This document shows positions 33,074 through 44,670 of a DNA stretch of 64,000 nucleotides, in pieces. Below the pieces are notes generated by a model that was not told the origin of the DNA, did not search any database, and saw nothing but the letters and a program-made list of their open reading frames with translations. This DNA comes from Rhipidocladum racemiflorum. Lineage: Eukaryota > Streptophyta > Magnoliopsida > Poales > Poaceae. Position numbers and translations under genes: made by a program. The first letter of the stretch is position 1. Each line of letters opens with the position of its first letter. Where the stretch lies: assembly GCA_036346355.1 (NCBI GenBank), contig CM070584.1:26258039-26322038 (forward strand), in the 5' to 3' direction.

Positions 33074-34913
33074 CAAGGATTCAAATCTCGTTTTGGGTAA
33101 AATCCTGGAGGTCACCGAAATCCAAAATCTCGGCGAGATTTGGAAATTTCGGATAAAATCCGGACGAAATACAAAAACCAAATTTCAAATCTGATTTTTT
33201 TTTTTCAACCGGGAAATCCGAGATCTCGGCCGAAATTACCAAGATCTCGGACGAAATCACTGAGATCTCGGTCCAAGTTGAATCGACCAAAAAATGGTCC
33301 AAAACACGTCAAAAAATTTTGAATTTTTTTTTTGGATGGTCCTGACACATAACTAATGTTTCCATAAAAATTTGAGATGATGATCAAGCATGAGTAATTT
33401 TTAAAAAATCTAACAGTGATAAAGTCGTCATAAAAACCATATGTAAAATCAGTTTTTGATTTTTCAAATGTAACAAATGAACTTCAAGTCATTTGAAAAG
33501 TTTTATATATGTTCCTATCATCCTATGTATTATAGAGAAATATTTATTCCATACATAGAAGCCATAATGTAACTGAATTGGGGCAACACAACATATTACA
33601 TATTGATACACTAGATATATAGACAATACCTCAAGTATTTATTCCATTAAGAAATACATCATGGGATTGGGATGTCAATCTAACTAGTTACATAGACTAG
33701 TAGACAGAAACTACAGATTGATTATTATTGATACCACAATATTGTACATAAAATCTAATTCACTGATTCACCAACAAACATATGTAGCATACTAGCATCC
33801 ACAATCAGAAGTGCTAGCTGGACTCACCAACCATCATATCTATGCATCCACAAACAAAAGTCAGAACAAAACATAATTTCATATTTTCATGCAATGATGC
33901 AAATGGTCAAACATCTACCATAAATATATTCACTCATTTGCTGCACAACCAATAACACATGTTCATTCCTACCAAATCTCCCAAATTTAGAACATATTTG
34001 AAGAAATTTACTGCTGAAAACATACACAAATCCGGTGAGATCTCGAAGAAATAAGACGAGATCTCGGTATTGGACGGCGAGATCTCGCTATTTGACGGCG
34101 AGATGCAAAGATAACTCACCGGAGATGGCCGGAGTTTGCCCATAGTTGACCGAGCTAGCTATGAGGAGTGAGAATACTATGTTGTTTCTGTCTTAGCTGT
34201 GAGGAATTGGGTTTGCTTTTAAGTTTCTACTCTCCACATTGGGACAAATATACAAATATCAAATATCTATACCATAGGATAGGAAATATGATTGGGTGAG
34301 TTAGTCAGTGCGGCTGATGTAAGCATTTGGTGGTAGTAGAGGTCATGGGTTCGAATCCCCTTCGGCCTTAATTTTTTTCCTTTTTCTTTTTCATTTTTTT
34401 CCACTTGATAGTTGTTCGTGTTAGTCAATGAAATGCTCCAGAAAAAAGTTTACTTTGGAAATGATTTAGTACTTGGCACCTTAATTTTATGTGTGTTCAA
34501 CCTTTTCTTTGAAAATGAAAAATAGTTCAAACCACTTTAGAAATTTTTGAAATTTTTTGTGAATGGTCCTAACACATCCATAATATTCCCATAAAATTTC
34601 AGTTGATGGTTAATCTTGAGAAATTTTAAAAAATTCGGACAGTGCAAACCGACAAATTGAACCGACCAAAAAATGGTTAAAAACACATCAAAAATTTTAG
34701 AAATTTTTTGTGGATGATCTTGACCCTAAATACAATCAAATACAGTGCACAAAAATCAAAATCCGGCAAAAATACCAGAGATCTCGTTCGAGATTCCCGA
34801 GATCTCGCCGAGAAATTCGAAATTTGAATTTTTTTGAATTTTCCGGGATTTTAAATCTCGGAAGGGTCCGAAATCCGAGAGATTTCGGATTTCGGTCCGA
34901 AATTTCAATCTTG
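33074..34913. mobile_element. Non-autonomous hAT-like element downstream of IGPS
   Basis: Starts CAAGGATTCAAATCTCG and ends CGAAATTTCAATCTTG, imperfect inverted ends, flanked by an exact 8-bp duplication, catggcac, at 33066-33073 and 34914-34921. Both subterminal zones are packed with GAGATCTCGG / CCGAGATCTC-type motifs and GAAATTTCGG units in both orientations (33110-33280, 34030-34100 and 34775-34905). There is no transposase ORF. A tRNA-like stretch lies inside (34286-34372). The motif style resembles the upstream hAT element, but the ends and core motifs differ, so they are separate families. Confidence 0.85.
34286..34372 (+). repeat. tRNA-related SINE-like sequence inside the hAT element
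   Basis: A B-box (GGTTCGAATCC) at about 34350 is preceded by GAGGTCATG and, some 45 bp upstream, by a possible A-box region (GTTAGTCAGTGCGGC), and is followed by a T-rich tail. This is the layout of a tRNA-derived SINE head. It does not fold as a complete tRNA by eye. It could also be a chance B-box. Confidence 0.45.
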
Positions 34914-34921
34914 CATGGCAC

Positions 34922-35390
34922 ACGTACCTATCACTAAATTTGGTTCGTTTTCAACCCTAAACCTTCAAACTATTTGTTGGGTTTCGTATATGTAAATCTG
35001 ACTCTGTATATTAGTTTAGGATTATGGTAGTGCACACAATAATAATATAGATATAATATCATAATCATACACATTAAAACATAATAAAAATATATATATT
35101 TATCAAACAAAGGATAGTTGAATGATCTTAAGGTCGACTTTACACTTATCAAGTCTCACAGGGTTTTGACACTAAGAAAAGTAGTAGAACAGAAAACTTC
35201 AGCGAATAACCCAACAATATTCTACAAGCATCCGATAAAGTTCGATTCTTAGTAATTCGCTTCCTCGTGGAACTCCTCTAAAGCGGGTATAGACTCATTT
35301 TTAATTGATGGATTTGTTGTGGCAACTGTAAGTATATAAAGCACTTAACAACTACACATAATGCCTATTATAACTACATGCAAGACCTAT
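34922..35390. other. Intergenic, nothing recognised
   Basis: AT-rich sequence with no coding stretch or repeat that I can identify. Confidence 0.4.
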
Positions 35391-36231
35391 TTTTTTAGTG
35401 GAAAACGGTAGGAGCGCCTCTACTAAGATATTAAAAAAAAGGAATAAAAAGGAGGTACAATGCGTGAGGTAACCAAAAAGAAAAGGAACTAAGAAAGAAA
35501 AGACTGAGCCAGGTAAGTTACAAAGAGTTTAGCCAAGCAATAAAAGAGTTTGTTTCGTTCGGAGAGTGTGCAAAGTAGCCTCTTGGTGAAAATCTTACTT
35601 CCAGTCCGCTTGTTGAATCCTTGCGTTGTGGTAGGTGGCAGTGATGAAAGTTCCATTGAGTATTTAGTTCCAAAGGATTGTTGCGCTTGTTGAATCATAG
35701 AGAATCTAGCTATGATACCACGAGTAGGGATGCAAATGGGCCGGTCCTAGGGTCATCTTTGACCCACTCTAGTTCATTTGTTTGCACTTTAAAAGGTGGA
35801 GTAAAAATTAAGTTTTTAGTGCAAACAAATGAACTAAAGTGAGCCAAAGAAGACCCTAGGGTCGGCCCATTTGCATCCCTAACCACGAGGGGTCTAATAG
35901 AAGCTTTTGTCCTGACCAGGTGTAACCTGACGTCGGCAATGAAGTTCGCTTTCCAGTCATCTATAGACTCGTCAATTTGATTGAAGATCTTTCTATTATA
36001 TTGTTTCCAAATTCCAAATGTTCCAAGAGACGAAGATGAAGATTTCCATGAAGAGAGGGTGGACAAAGCTTTGTTTGGCCATTTGAATTCTCTGGAAAAT
36101 GTCCACTGAGAGATCCCATTGAATACCCAGGAGGTGCTAGCATTGTTTGCTGAAGCAATAATTGAAGAATAGATGTGTAGTCATTTCTTGTTCTATTTGA
36201 GGGCATTGCTTAAAGAAGGTGTCATCTTGTA
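35391..36231 (-). pseudogene. LINE (non-LTR retrotransposon) 3' end, degenerate
   Basis: On the minus strand, between about 36225 and 35690, fragments read like the end of a plant L1-type ORF2: HLFFNY near 36170 (the zf-RVT region), then FVSWNIW and YNRKIFNQIDESIDDWK near 36000 and VRLHLVRTKA before the MITE. Several stops and frame changes break it. The tail continues to a + strand T-run at about 35391-35398, the expected poly(A) end of a minus-strand LINE. Only the 3' end is present, as is usual for 5'-truncated LINEs. Confidence 0.65.
35725..35881. mobile_element. 157-bp hAT-type MITE
   Basis: Ends TAGGGATGCAAATGGGCC and its inverse are flanked by an exact 8-bp duplication, accacgag, at 35717-35724 and 35882-35889. 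The two halves form one long hairpin (a GACCC/CTAGGGTC block and an AACAAATGAACT block pair across a ~30-bp loop). It interrupts the LINE remnant. Confidence 0.95.
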
Positions 36232-37005
36232 ACGCCTTGGTTTTCTAATTAGGTGCAATTAAGATAATTAATTGCTTGATCGTGCTTTGAGTTGCTTTTG
36301 GATCTTAAATTTGGAGTTAATTGCTTTCGGTGTTCGCTTGTCGAGTCGTTCGATCGGATTTCCAGGCCCGAAGCCCGAGGTTTCGATTTAGAGCAAAACC
36401 CGAATCGGCCAAGTTTAGAACCACACCTGCGTGCTAGAGTCTTTCTTGGGAATACCTAAACCTTCTCCTAGAACCTTCTAAGAGAAATCCCAAGCTTCGA
36501 AGCAATTGTGCAAAGAATAGGGAAAGTTTGTACCGGCAAAGAAGCATCTGCCGACTCAGTGGTCGCAGATCGCTGGACCAATGCACTACCGCCCCCTGGT
36601 CAATGTGCACACAACGCTGGCCATTCCGGTGATCGTGCTGCCCATGCCACCACATTGCCGACTCTAGAGGCTTCCCCCACGCATCCATACAGCCCCCCAG
36701 CCTCCTCTCCCTTCCTCACTCACTCCCTCATTCTTTGGCTCCCTCTCCCTCTCGTTCTCTCGCTCCCTCCCCCTAGTTCTCCCTCTTGTCCCCTCTCCCT
36801 CGGCCGAGCTGAGCTCAAGGAGCAAAAGGAGAAGGCAAAGCAAGATGTGGAGCAGCTTCACTAAGCCTTAAGAAAGCCTCAAGGTTGGTGGAATCAAACA
36901 CTACATCAATCCATTTAGTTTTGAGCTCTAAACCCTAGTTCTTCCTTTTCAATCTTTTAGTTTAACCCTAGAAAACCTAGTTGTTGGGGTAGTTTGTTGC
37001 CTAGT
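36232..37005 (+). repeat. Gypsy-type LTR fragment, left part (continues at 62005)
   Basis: TGTAACGCCTTGG at 36232 looks like a Tekay/Del-type LTR start. It runs through a CT-rich stretch (36660-36800) to the SIRE insertion at 37006. The ctagt duplication (37001-37005 and 62000-62004) shows that 62005 onward is its continuation. No partner LTR is in the window, so the class is inferred. The 118-codon open stretch at 36508-36864 is low-complexity and not taken as a gene. Confidence 0.5.
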
Positions 37006-38605
37006 TGAAAAGATGAGAAAGTTGCCTAGAGGGGAGGGGTAAATAGGCAATTTAAATTTAAAACTAAATTCGTCGCAACGGAAAGAGTATCAGAACTTTC
37101 GGTATAATATCAGAACTTCCGACAATATCGGAACTTCCGGTATTTGTTCGAAATGTCCGATAGACTTCGACCAAGAGAGGAGTCTACTAAAAGAAGTAAG
37201 CTTCAAGAACAAACTTAGACGCAGTGAAAACAATAAGTCGAGTAGAGAAACAAGAATTTGTTCCCGGAGTTCGGATTCTTGAGGAAATTCTACGTCTCCG
37301 TTGAGGAAGCTCCAAAGAGCCGGGTCTTTTCCAACCCTTTCCTCCCAAGCCTCGGTCGCACTAGAGGCTTGGTTTCACTATTGGTTCCTTTCCTTTCGGA
37401 GGCGGAGCCGGCCTTCACAAACTTCTCATGGCTTCCCACAATCGTCGGGAGCTCGTGAGCGACGCCTAGCCGTCTAGGAGTCCTTCAACCTCCAAGAGTA
37501 ATGAATGCACTAGATTCTTGATCTTGAAGAGGTTGCCTAATGCTCAAGATGAATGAATACTTGACTTTTTGCTCTCAACCACACTTAATGTTTCCTCACT
37601 CACTAGATGATCACTAAGATCAAGAGGACGACTCAAGAAAGCTCTAGAGTGTGCTTAAGGTGCTCAAGTGTTCAGCCAAATGAAGTGTGTAACCCACAAA
37701 AGGGAGAGGAGAGGGGTATTTATAGTTTTGGTTCAAAACTAGCCGTTATACCCGCACTTAGCCACACATCGGAATATCCGATCCCAGCATCGGAATATCC
37801 GATGAGTGCAAACAACCAGAACTTGGAAAGCTTCCAACGGTCGAAAACTACTTGCATCGGAATGTCCGACAACAACTTCGAAATATCCGATGACACCCAG
37901 AAGGAGAACTCAACAAAACTTTCTAAATCCAAATCGGAGTGTCCGATATAAATATCAGAACATCCGAACCAAACAGAGAGTTCCCAGACTGGAAAGCACC
38001 TACTTCGGAACTTCCGAAGCTAAACTTCGGACAGTCCGAACTCAACAGAAAGTATCCATTTTCAGGACAACACATATCGGAACTTCCGATACACAGAATC
38101 GGAACTTCCGAACAAAACAGAAAGTACTCTAACTGAGATCCAACAAACATCGGAACATCCGATACAAACTATCGGAATGTCCGACCCTAACAACGCACTA
38201 CGGACTGAAGCACAACCACACATCGGAATGTCTGAACTTCCGAACTTCCGAACTAACATCGGAACATCCGACTCGAAATTGACAACTACAACATTCCAAT
38301 GCACGGGAGACAACATGATCACTCTCAAGAGAATAAAGACCATTCATCTGAGCATATAGACCATCTCTAGACCAATTTCAACGCACCCCTCTTAATAGTA
38401 CGGCAAACCTATGACTCAACAAATTAAAATTACATCCGCAGTTGCCATTTTTCTTACTCAATGACGTTTGAGGATGCCCGATGATCGTAGATGATCTCTA
38501 TTTAAAACGTTCACCTGTTCATAAACTAGTTGAACATGTTAGATTCTTTAATCGTTTGTCATTAATCAACCAAAACAATATTAGGGGGGCCTAGATGCAC
38601 TTTCA
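37006..38605 (-). repeat. 3' LTR of the SIRE element (1600 bp)
   Basis: On the + strand it runs from TGAAAAGATGAG to GATGCACTTTCA. In element sense the TATA box (CTATAAATA) is at 37725-37717. Upstream of it, at 37769-38270, are about fourteen TCGGA-NNN-TCCGA palindromes, and four more lie downstream at 37090-37165. The LTR carries no gene. Confidence 0.93.
37717..37725 (-). promoter_or_regulatory. TATA box of the SIRE 3' LTR
   Basis: CTATAAATA on the minus strand; the copy in the 5' LTR is at 47716-47708. Confidence 0.6.
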
Positions 38606-38620
38606 ATCTCCCCCTTTTTG
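38606..38620 (-). other. Polypurine tract of the SIRE element
   Basis: On the minus strand CAAAAAGGGGGAGAT directly precedes the TGAAAGTG LTR start. Confidence 0.85.
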
Positions 38621-39036
38621 GTGATTGATGACAACCCGATTAAAGACAAATTTATGACGCAAATGAATAGAAGGAATATAGGATGAACTCCCCCTTGATA
38701 CGTGCATTTAAGATAGGACTTGAGAACAAATTCACATTTTGGAAGACAAAGGGGTTGAGAGAGCTCCCCCTATATCCTTGCATAGGAGATTATCAAATAA
38801 ATGTGACAAGATAAGCATGTTAAACAAGTATATTTAAGCAATAGAAATGCATTAACATTCAACAAGTCAACATAAGTATTCATGCAACAACGATAACAGG
38901 ATTTAAGGCGACAATATTCAACACAAAGCACGACATAAACCAAAAAACACAACCAAGTTCACGGAATTTGTCTTCATCTCTCCCCCTTTGGCATCAAGCA
39001 CCACAAAGGAGGAGAGGAGAGAGAGAATGAAGCAAG
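38621..39036 (-). other. SIRE 3' noncoding region
   Basis: Lies between the envelope-like ORF stop and the purine tract. It contains a second purine tract near 38979-38987. No gene. Confidence 0.5.
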
Positions 39037-40470
39037 CTAGTCGGACTCCTCTGATCCAGGCTCATCTGAACCAGACTCCTCGGCATCGTCCTCAGACTCA
39101 TCTGAAGCGCCAGGTGCTGGAGCAAATGGATCCTCGATCTCTTCCTCGCTCTCCTCATCATCTGAACACTGCAGATTCAGATGCCTCTGAATATCCTTGA
39201 GTCGCTTGGTGTTCTTCTTATGCGCTGCTGCGTTGCCCTTGCAAAGGACAAAGATGGACTTCAAGGCACGCAGAATCGGTGAGGATGAACCACTGGGAGT
39301 TGAGACAGTAGGAGTGGCAGAAGAGGTGGTTCCTCTGGTAGAAGCTCTGGTGGCTCTCTGAGTGGAGGCTTTTACAGCCCTAACCTGAAGAGCAGTGTGT
39401 TTGACATCAAATTCAAACTGCAGCTATGTCACCTGCTCAATCAAGTGCATGATATACAGAGCATACCCACAGCTCCTCTTGGGCTCCTGACCAATGAGTC
39501 TAATCTCATTCCAAATGAAATCAAAGACATCAAATGGTCGCTGATTTTCTCTCATTCTACTCAGAAGGTTCCTTGTGTAGGAGAGAACATGAGAGGCATC
39601 ACCTTCTTTAGGAGCCAAAGTCTTTCTGGAGAGCCTATTTAGAATAGCAAAGAAGGGCTTCATACCCTTGGTGTTTCCTTCCTCATAATCAGCATCTTCC
39701 TCATACAGAAAACCCAGATTGGATGCTCCTAGCGGATTCTCATTTTGAATCTGATCCTTATCCCTAGAATCTGTTTCTGTGAACTCAAGTAGTCTGGCAA
39801 ACTGAGCATAGGTAGCTTCATACCAAGTTCCTTTAGTCATCCAGTGGAGAGTAGAGACTCAATCCCTGGAGACATACATTGTTGCATAGAACTGAGCGAT
39901 GATTTCCACATTCCAATCATGCTGAAAGCTCATAATTCTCTTGATGCCAGTTCTTTCACAAGCAGCAATAATCTCATTGAAGATAGCATCGTCTGCCATG
40001 TATTCCCAATCAACACACTGCATCAAAATAACAAGATTCTTCCTTGGAAGAATGACTGACTCGTAGAAGTCCTGTTGAAAGAATGTCCAGAAAAGCGCAT
40101 CAGTAGAGAACCTGTCTGTCCTTTTGGGGTTCTCTTCCCGAGCCTTTCTGACTTGAGCTGCTTTTCCTTTGTAGCTTATTGGCTTTCTTTGAAGCCTAGG
40201 GTTCCTTTCGGGCTTCCTTAGACGTGGCAAGTCTCTAGCCTGAGAACCTGAAGCACCAGCAATGCCCTTGCCTTTCCTAGAAGGTAGCGGTGCTCCACGA
40301 GGCACATTTACTGTCTGGGCGGCCTGAGAGGGTTCATTAATGGAAATGCCCGGCCAAGATCCCCTGGTCACAACTCGCTTGGTTCTGGTTCTTGTTGGTG
40401 TCTTGCGTTTCCGAGAAAATGTGACTTTAGCTGAACCGGCAGGGGGCTGATCACCTTGACCAGGATCCAT
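39037..40470 (-). pseudogene. SIRE envelope-like ORF, one frame with two premature stops
   Basis: A single minus-strand frame of 478 codons from ATG 40470 to the stop at 39037, interrupted only by TGA at 39859-39861 and TAG at 39424-39426. The N-terminus is basic and Pro/Arg-rich (KVTFSRKRKTPTRTRTKRVV); the middle holds DALFWTFFQQDFYESV, DWEYMADDAIFNEII and WNEIRLIGQEPKR; the C-terminus is very acidic (DDEESEEEIEDPFAP). This placement and organisation match the ORF called envelope-like in SIRE/Maximus elements. I see no clear signal peptide or membrane span, so a true envelope role is not supported by this sequence. It lies 0.99 kb downstream of RNase H. Confidence 0.75.
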
Positions 40471-41458
40471 CGAGAAATGATCTGATAGGAGGTGAACTCA
40501 CTAAGATAGATGGAATTTAGAAAGAATTCTATTTTAGAGCTGTACTGTCCTCAGCGGAAGTTCCGATTCCACATCGGAAGTTCTGATACTAGATTTCGGA
40601 AGATCCGAAGATTTCGGTACAACCCTAGAACAAGAAATTTGATAAGATCGACCGATAGAAATTGATAAAACTTGAGATCTAGACAAAGGAGGGCTAGAGC
40701 AACAAGTTTACCAAGAGAAACTTGAGCAAGAAACCCAAAGAACAAGGAATCTAAAGATTAGGGTTCTAGAATTACCTGAGAACACGAAAAACAAGATCGA
40801 AACGTGAGAGAGTCCTTTGATCCGAGGTGAAACCTTCCTTGGGGAGTGATCGGAGTTTCCGTAGGGTCGGAGACTCCGAAGACGACAATAAATGAAAAGG
40901 GAGAACCGTACGGAGGTTTTAGAGGAAAAAAGGAAATGAGTGGAGGGGCCAACCGAACGGTCCTTTTCATGTGTTTACACACATTTCGGACATTCCGAAC
41001 TGTGGTTCGGAAGTTCCGAACGGTCAGTATCCCCAGAATATCGGATAGTCCGATATAGTTTTCGGAAGTTCCAAAGAGCTGAGGTTTCCAACGAAATTCC
41101 AGCTGAGCACGCTTCGGATATTCCGAAACTAAATTTTGGACATTCCGAAGAAGCTGAATTCACAGAAAATCGAAAGTTCCAATGCCTGGATCGGAAGTTC
41201 CGAAGAGTTAATTTTTCCAGCAGGAAGATAGAAAAGATAGAATTTCAGAGACTGGATGAAATGAGACTTAGAGTCAGTGAACTTGGGAGTCATTCTTCTT
41301 ATGATCAGAAGGCATTACAACAGTCAAAGCAATGATCACAAGCGGAATGACCGAAGATGCAGTCAACAATAAATCATTTTCAAAGACAATTAACTGATTT
41401 CGCAAACATTTTATTTCGAAATTAAAGAGAGAAGCAACAATCAAATGCGAGCAAGATG
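40471..41458 (-). promoter_or_regulatory. Pol-env spacer with LTR-like palindromes
   Basis: No gene. Two clusters of TCGGA-NNN-TCCGA palindromes lie at 40551-40620 and 40980-41210, the same motif as in the LTR upstream of its TATA box. They lie upstream of the envelope-like ORF in element sense. A weak TATA-like CTAAAATAG is at about 40535-40527 on the minus strand. Confidence 0.4.
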
Positions 41459-43609
41459 TCAAGTCACATTCCGATAGTCTAGGACATTTAGCTCACTTCT
41501 TAACTCGCAAAAGCGTTTCTCATCTAGTGGTTTGGTGAATATATCGGCCAATTGTTTCTCGATTCTCACATAGGTGATGTCAATGTCTCCTTTTAGTGAG
41601 TGATCCCTAAGAAAGTGGTGGCGGATGTCTATGTGCTTGGTCCGGGAGTGTTGAACGGGATTGTTGGCTATCTTAATGGCACTCTCATTGTCACATAAGA
41701 GTGGTACTCTATCCAACCTTAATCCAAAATCCCTCAAAGTTTGCCTCATCCAAAGCAATTGTGCACAACAACTTCCCGCGGCAATATATTCAGCTTCGGC
41801 GGTGGATAGAGCTACCGAGTTTTGTTTCTTTGAGGACCAAGAGACTAGTGATCTACCTAGGAATTGGCAAGTCCCCGAGGTACTTTTTCTATCCACTTTG
41901 CAACCCGCATAATCAGCGTCCGAATATCCAATCAAATCGAATTTTGATCCTTTGGGATACCAAAGCCCTAGATTTGGTGTGTGAACTAGATATCTAAGAA
42001 TTCTTTTCACGGCTACTAGGTGACACTCTCTCGGAGCGGCTTGAAATCTTGCACACATACAAACACTAAGCATAATATCTGGCCTAGATGCACAAAGATA
42101 AAGTAATGAGCCTATCATGGATCGATATACCTTTTGATCCATAGGATTAACTTCCTCATTTAGACCAAGATGTCCGTTGGTTGTCATGGGTGTATGAATT
42201 GGCTTGGCGTTTTTCATATCAAACTTCTTGAGCATATCCTTGATATATTTTGTTTGGCACAAGAATGTTCCTTCCTCAAGTTGTTTGATTTGAAAACCGA
42301 GGAAGAACTTTAGCTCGCCCATCATAGACATTTCAAACCTCTTTGTCATTAACCTACTAAATTCCTCACAAAAGTCTTTATTAGTAGATCCAAATATAAT
42401 GTCATCGACATATATTTGGCATACAAATAAGTCATCATCAACATATTTTGTGAAGAGGGTAGGATCGACTTTACCGATTTCAAAACCCTTTTCAATAAGA
42501 AAATCCTTAAGGCATTCATACCATGCTCTAGGTGCTTGCTTAAGCCCGTAGAGCGCCTTATGGAGCTTGTATACGTATGTAGGGTTCTTGTGATCCTCCA
42601 TCCCTGGCGGTTGCTCAACATATACTAGTTCGGCAATTGGACCATTTAGGAAAGCACTCTTGACGTCCATTTGATAAAGCTTGAAATCATAGTGAGTAGC
42701 AAATGCAACCAAGATACGAATTGACTCTAGTCTAGCAACGGGAGCATAAGTCTCACCAAAATCCAAACATTCAATTTGAGTGTATCCTTGAGCTACCAAC
42801 CGAGCTTTATTTCTTGTGACAACTCCGTTTTCATTTTGCTTGTTGCGGAAGACCCATTTGGTTCCAATCACGTTTTGATTTGGTCTTTCCACCAACGACC
42901 AAACTTTATTCCTAACGAAGTTGTTGAGCTCTTCATGCATTGCCATCACCCAATCCGGATCATTTAATGCATCTTCTACCTTCAAGGGTTCCAAAGTAGA
43001 CACGAAAGAGTAAAATTCGCAAAAATTAGATACTCTAGAGCATGTAGTTACCCCTTTTTGAATATCACCAAGGATGTTATCGACGGGGTGATCTCTTTGG
43101 ATGCTTTGATGCACTCTTGGATGTGGCACTTGGGATGTTTGTTGAATTGGCTCATTGTCTTCAATTTGATCATCTTCCAAGAGTTTCCTTGGACTATCTT
43201 GAGGAACGTCTTGACTTTGATTTGAGGTAGGAGGCTCTACTTGTGTAGAGGAATTGTCTTGATGCTCCTTTTCTTGTGGTTTCACTTCACCTATTGCCAT
43301 CTTCTTGATTGCAATACTTGGCTCTTCCTCATTTTCTAACACATTTAAATTAACTTGCTCTTCTTGAGAGCCGTTAGATTCATCAAATGTTACGTCTCTT
43401 GCTATTTCAACACAACCCGTGGTTTTGTTGAAAACACGATAGGCGTACGCATTTGATCCATACCCAAGCAAAAAGCCTTCATCAATTTTGGGGGCAAATT
43501 TAGAGTTCTTTGGTTTTTTGTTTAGGATAAAGCACTTGCTACCAAAAACTCTAAAATATGAAATATTTGGTTTGTTACCTGTGAGGAGTTCGTATGCCGT
43601 CTTCTTCAA
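41459..43609 (-). pseudogene. SIRE reverse transcriptase and RNase H
   Basis: A 716-codon open stretch. It starts in the integrase C-terminal region (KKTAYELLTGNKPN, FGSKCFILN). The copia reverse transcriptase (RVT_2, PF07727 type) follows: WVFRNKQNENG, RLVAQGYTQIECLDF, ETYAPVARLESIR, KSAFLNG, YGLKQAPRAWY and the catalytic YVDDIIFG. RNase H: GYSDADYAGCKVDRKSTSG, ALSTAEAEYIAA, LLCDNESAIKIA, KQLADIFTKPLDE. This part is uninterrupted, unlike the upstream gag-pol. In SIRE elements gag and pol are normally one long frame, so isolated openness here does not mean the element is active. Confidence 0.93.
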
Positions 43610-44670
43610 AATTTTGTGGAGATACAGTCAGTTGATGGCATGACATGCGGTGTTGACGGCTTCCGCCCAAAAATGGTCGGAAATCTTGTACTCATCAAGC
43701 ATTGTTCTTGCCATCTCAATCAATGTCCGATTCTTCCTTTCCACAACGCCATTTTGTTAAGGGGAGTATGGAGTGGAGAACTCGTGCTTGATCCCTTCTT
43801 CATCGACGAATTCTTCGACTTGAGTATTCTTGAATTCGCTTCCATTATCGCTTCGAATCTTCTTTATCTTTAACTCGAATTTATTTTGAGCTCTTCTTGC
43901 GAACTTCTTGATTATGCCTGTGTCTCACTTTTCTCTTGCAAAAAGAAAACCCACGTGAAGCGTGAAAAATCATCAACAATGACTAAACCATATTTGTTAC
44001 CTCCGATGCTTATATAAGCAACGGGTCCGAAGAGATCCATGTGTAGAAGCTCCAATGGTCTTGTCGTAGTCATGATGTTCTTAGCGGGATGACGCGCTCC
44101 AACTTGCTTCCCTGCTTGACAGGCACTACAAATTCTATTCTTTTCAAACTCAACATTTGTTAGTCCAATGATTTGATCCCCTTTGACAAGTTTGTCGAGA
44201 TTCCTCATGCCAACTGGGCTAGTCGGCGATGCCATAGCCAACCCATGCTCGACCTTGCCATCAAGCAAGTTTGAAGTTTAGCGCTATTTGAGTTGAAATC
44301 AACCAAATAGAGCTTACCCTTCAAATAACCCTTAAAGGCAACCGAGGAATCCTCTCTTCTAAAGACGGTCACATCCACATTAGTGAATAAACAATTATAT
44401 CCCATCTCGCAAAGTTGCAATACGGATAACAAATTGTAATTCAAGGATTTAACTAGCAAGACATTTGATATAGAATGATCATTAGAAATTGCGATTTTAC
44501 CTAATCCCATTACCTCACCTTTACCATTATCACCAAACACAATATTTTCATATTGTGTCCCTTTTTTATCAAAAGATGAAAACATTCCTTTCTCTCCTAT
44601 CATGTGGTTTGTGCAACCACTATCAAGCACCCAACTTGATCCCCCGAAGGTATAAGCCTACAAAAGCACA
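43610..44670 (-). pseudogene. SIRE protease and integrase, frameshifted
   Basis: The protease site is VLDSGCTNHMIGEK (near 44630), followed by NYNLLSVLQLCEMGYNC. A frame change near 44220-44260 interrupts the pre-integrase segment WLWHRRLAQLA / GMRNLDKLVKGD. The zinc-binding and core region follows: CSACQAGKQVGARH, PLELLHMDLFGPV and VDDFSRFTWVFFL. Between 43912 and 43609 the integrase core is broken by further frame changes. At least three lesions are visible. Confidence 0.88.

Noticed and set aside
34286..34372. A functional tRNA gene
   Set aside because: The B-box is good but no cloverleaf can be drawn and the A-box is weak; reported instead as SINE-like.
36508..36864. 118-codon Ser/Pro/Leu-rich open frame
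   Set aside because: It runs through a CT-rich low-complexity stretch of an LTR fragment; no domain and no conserved context.
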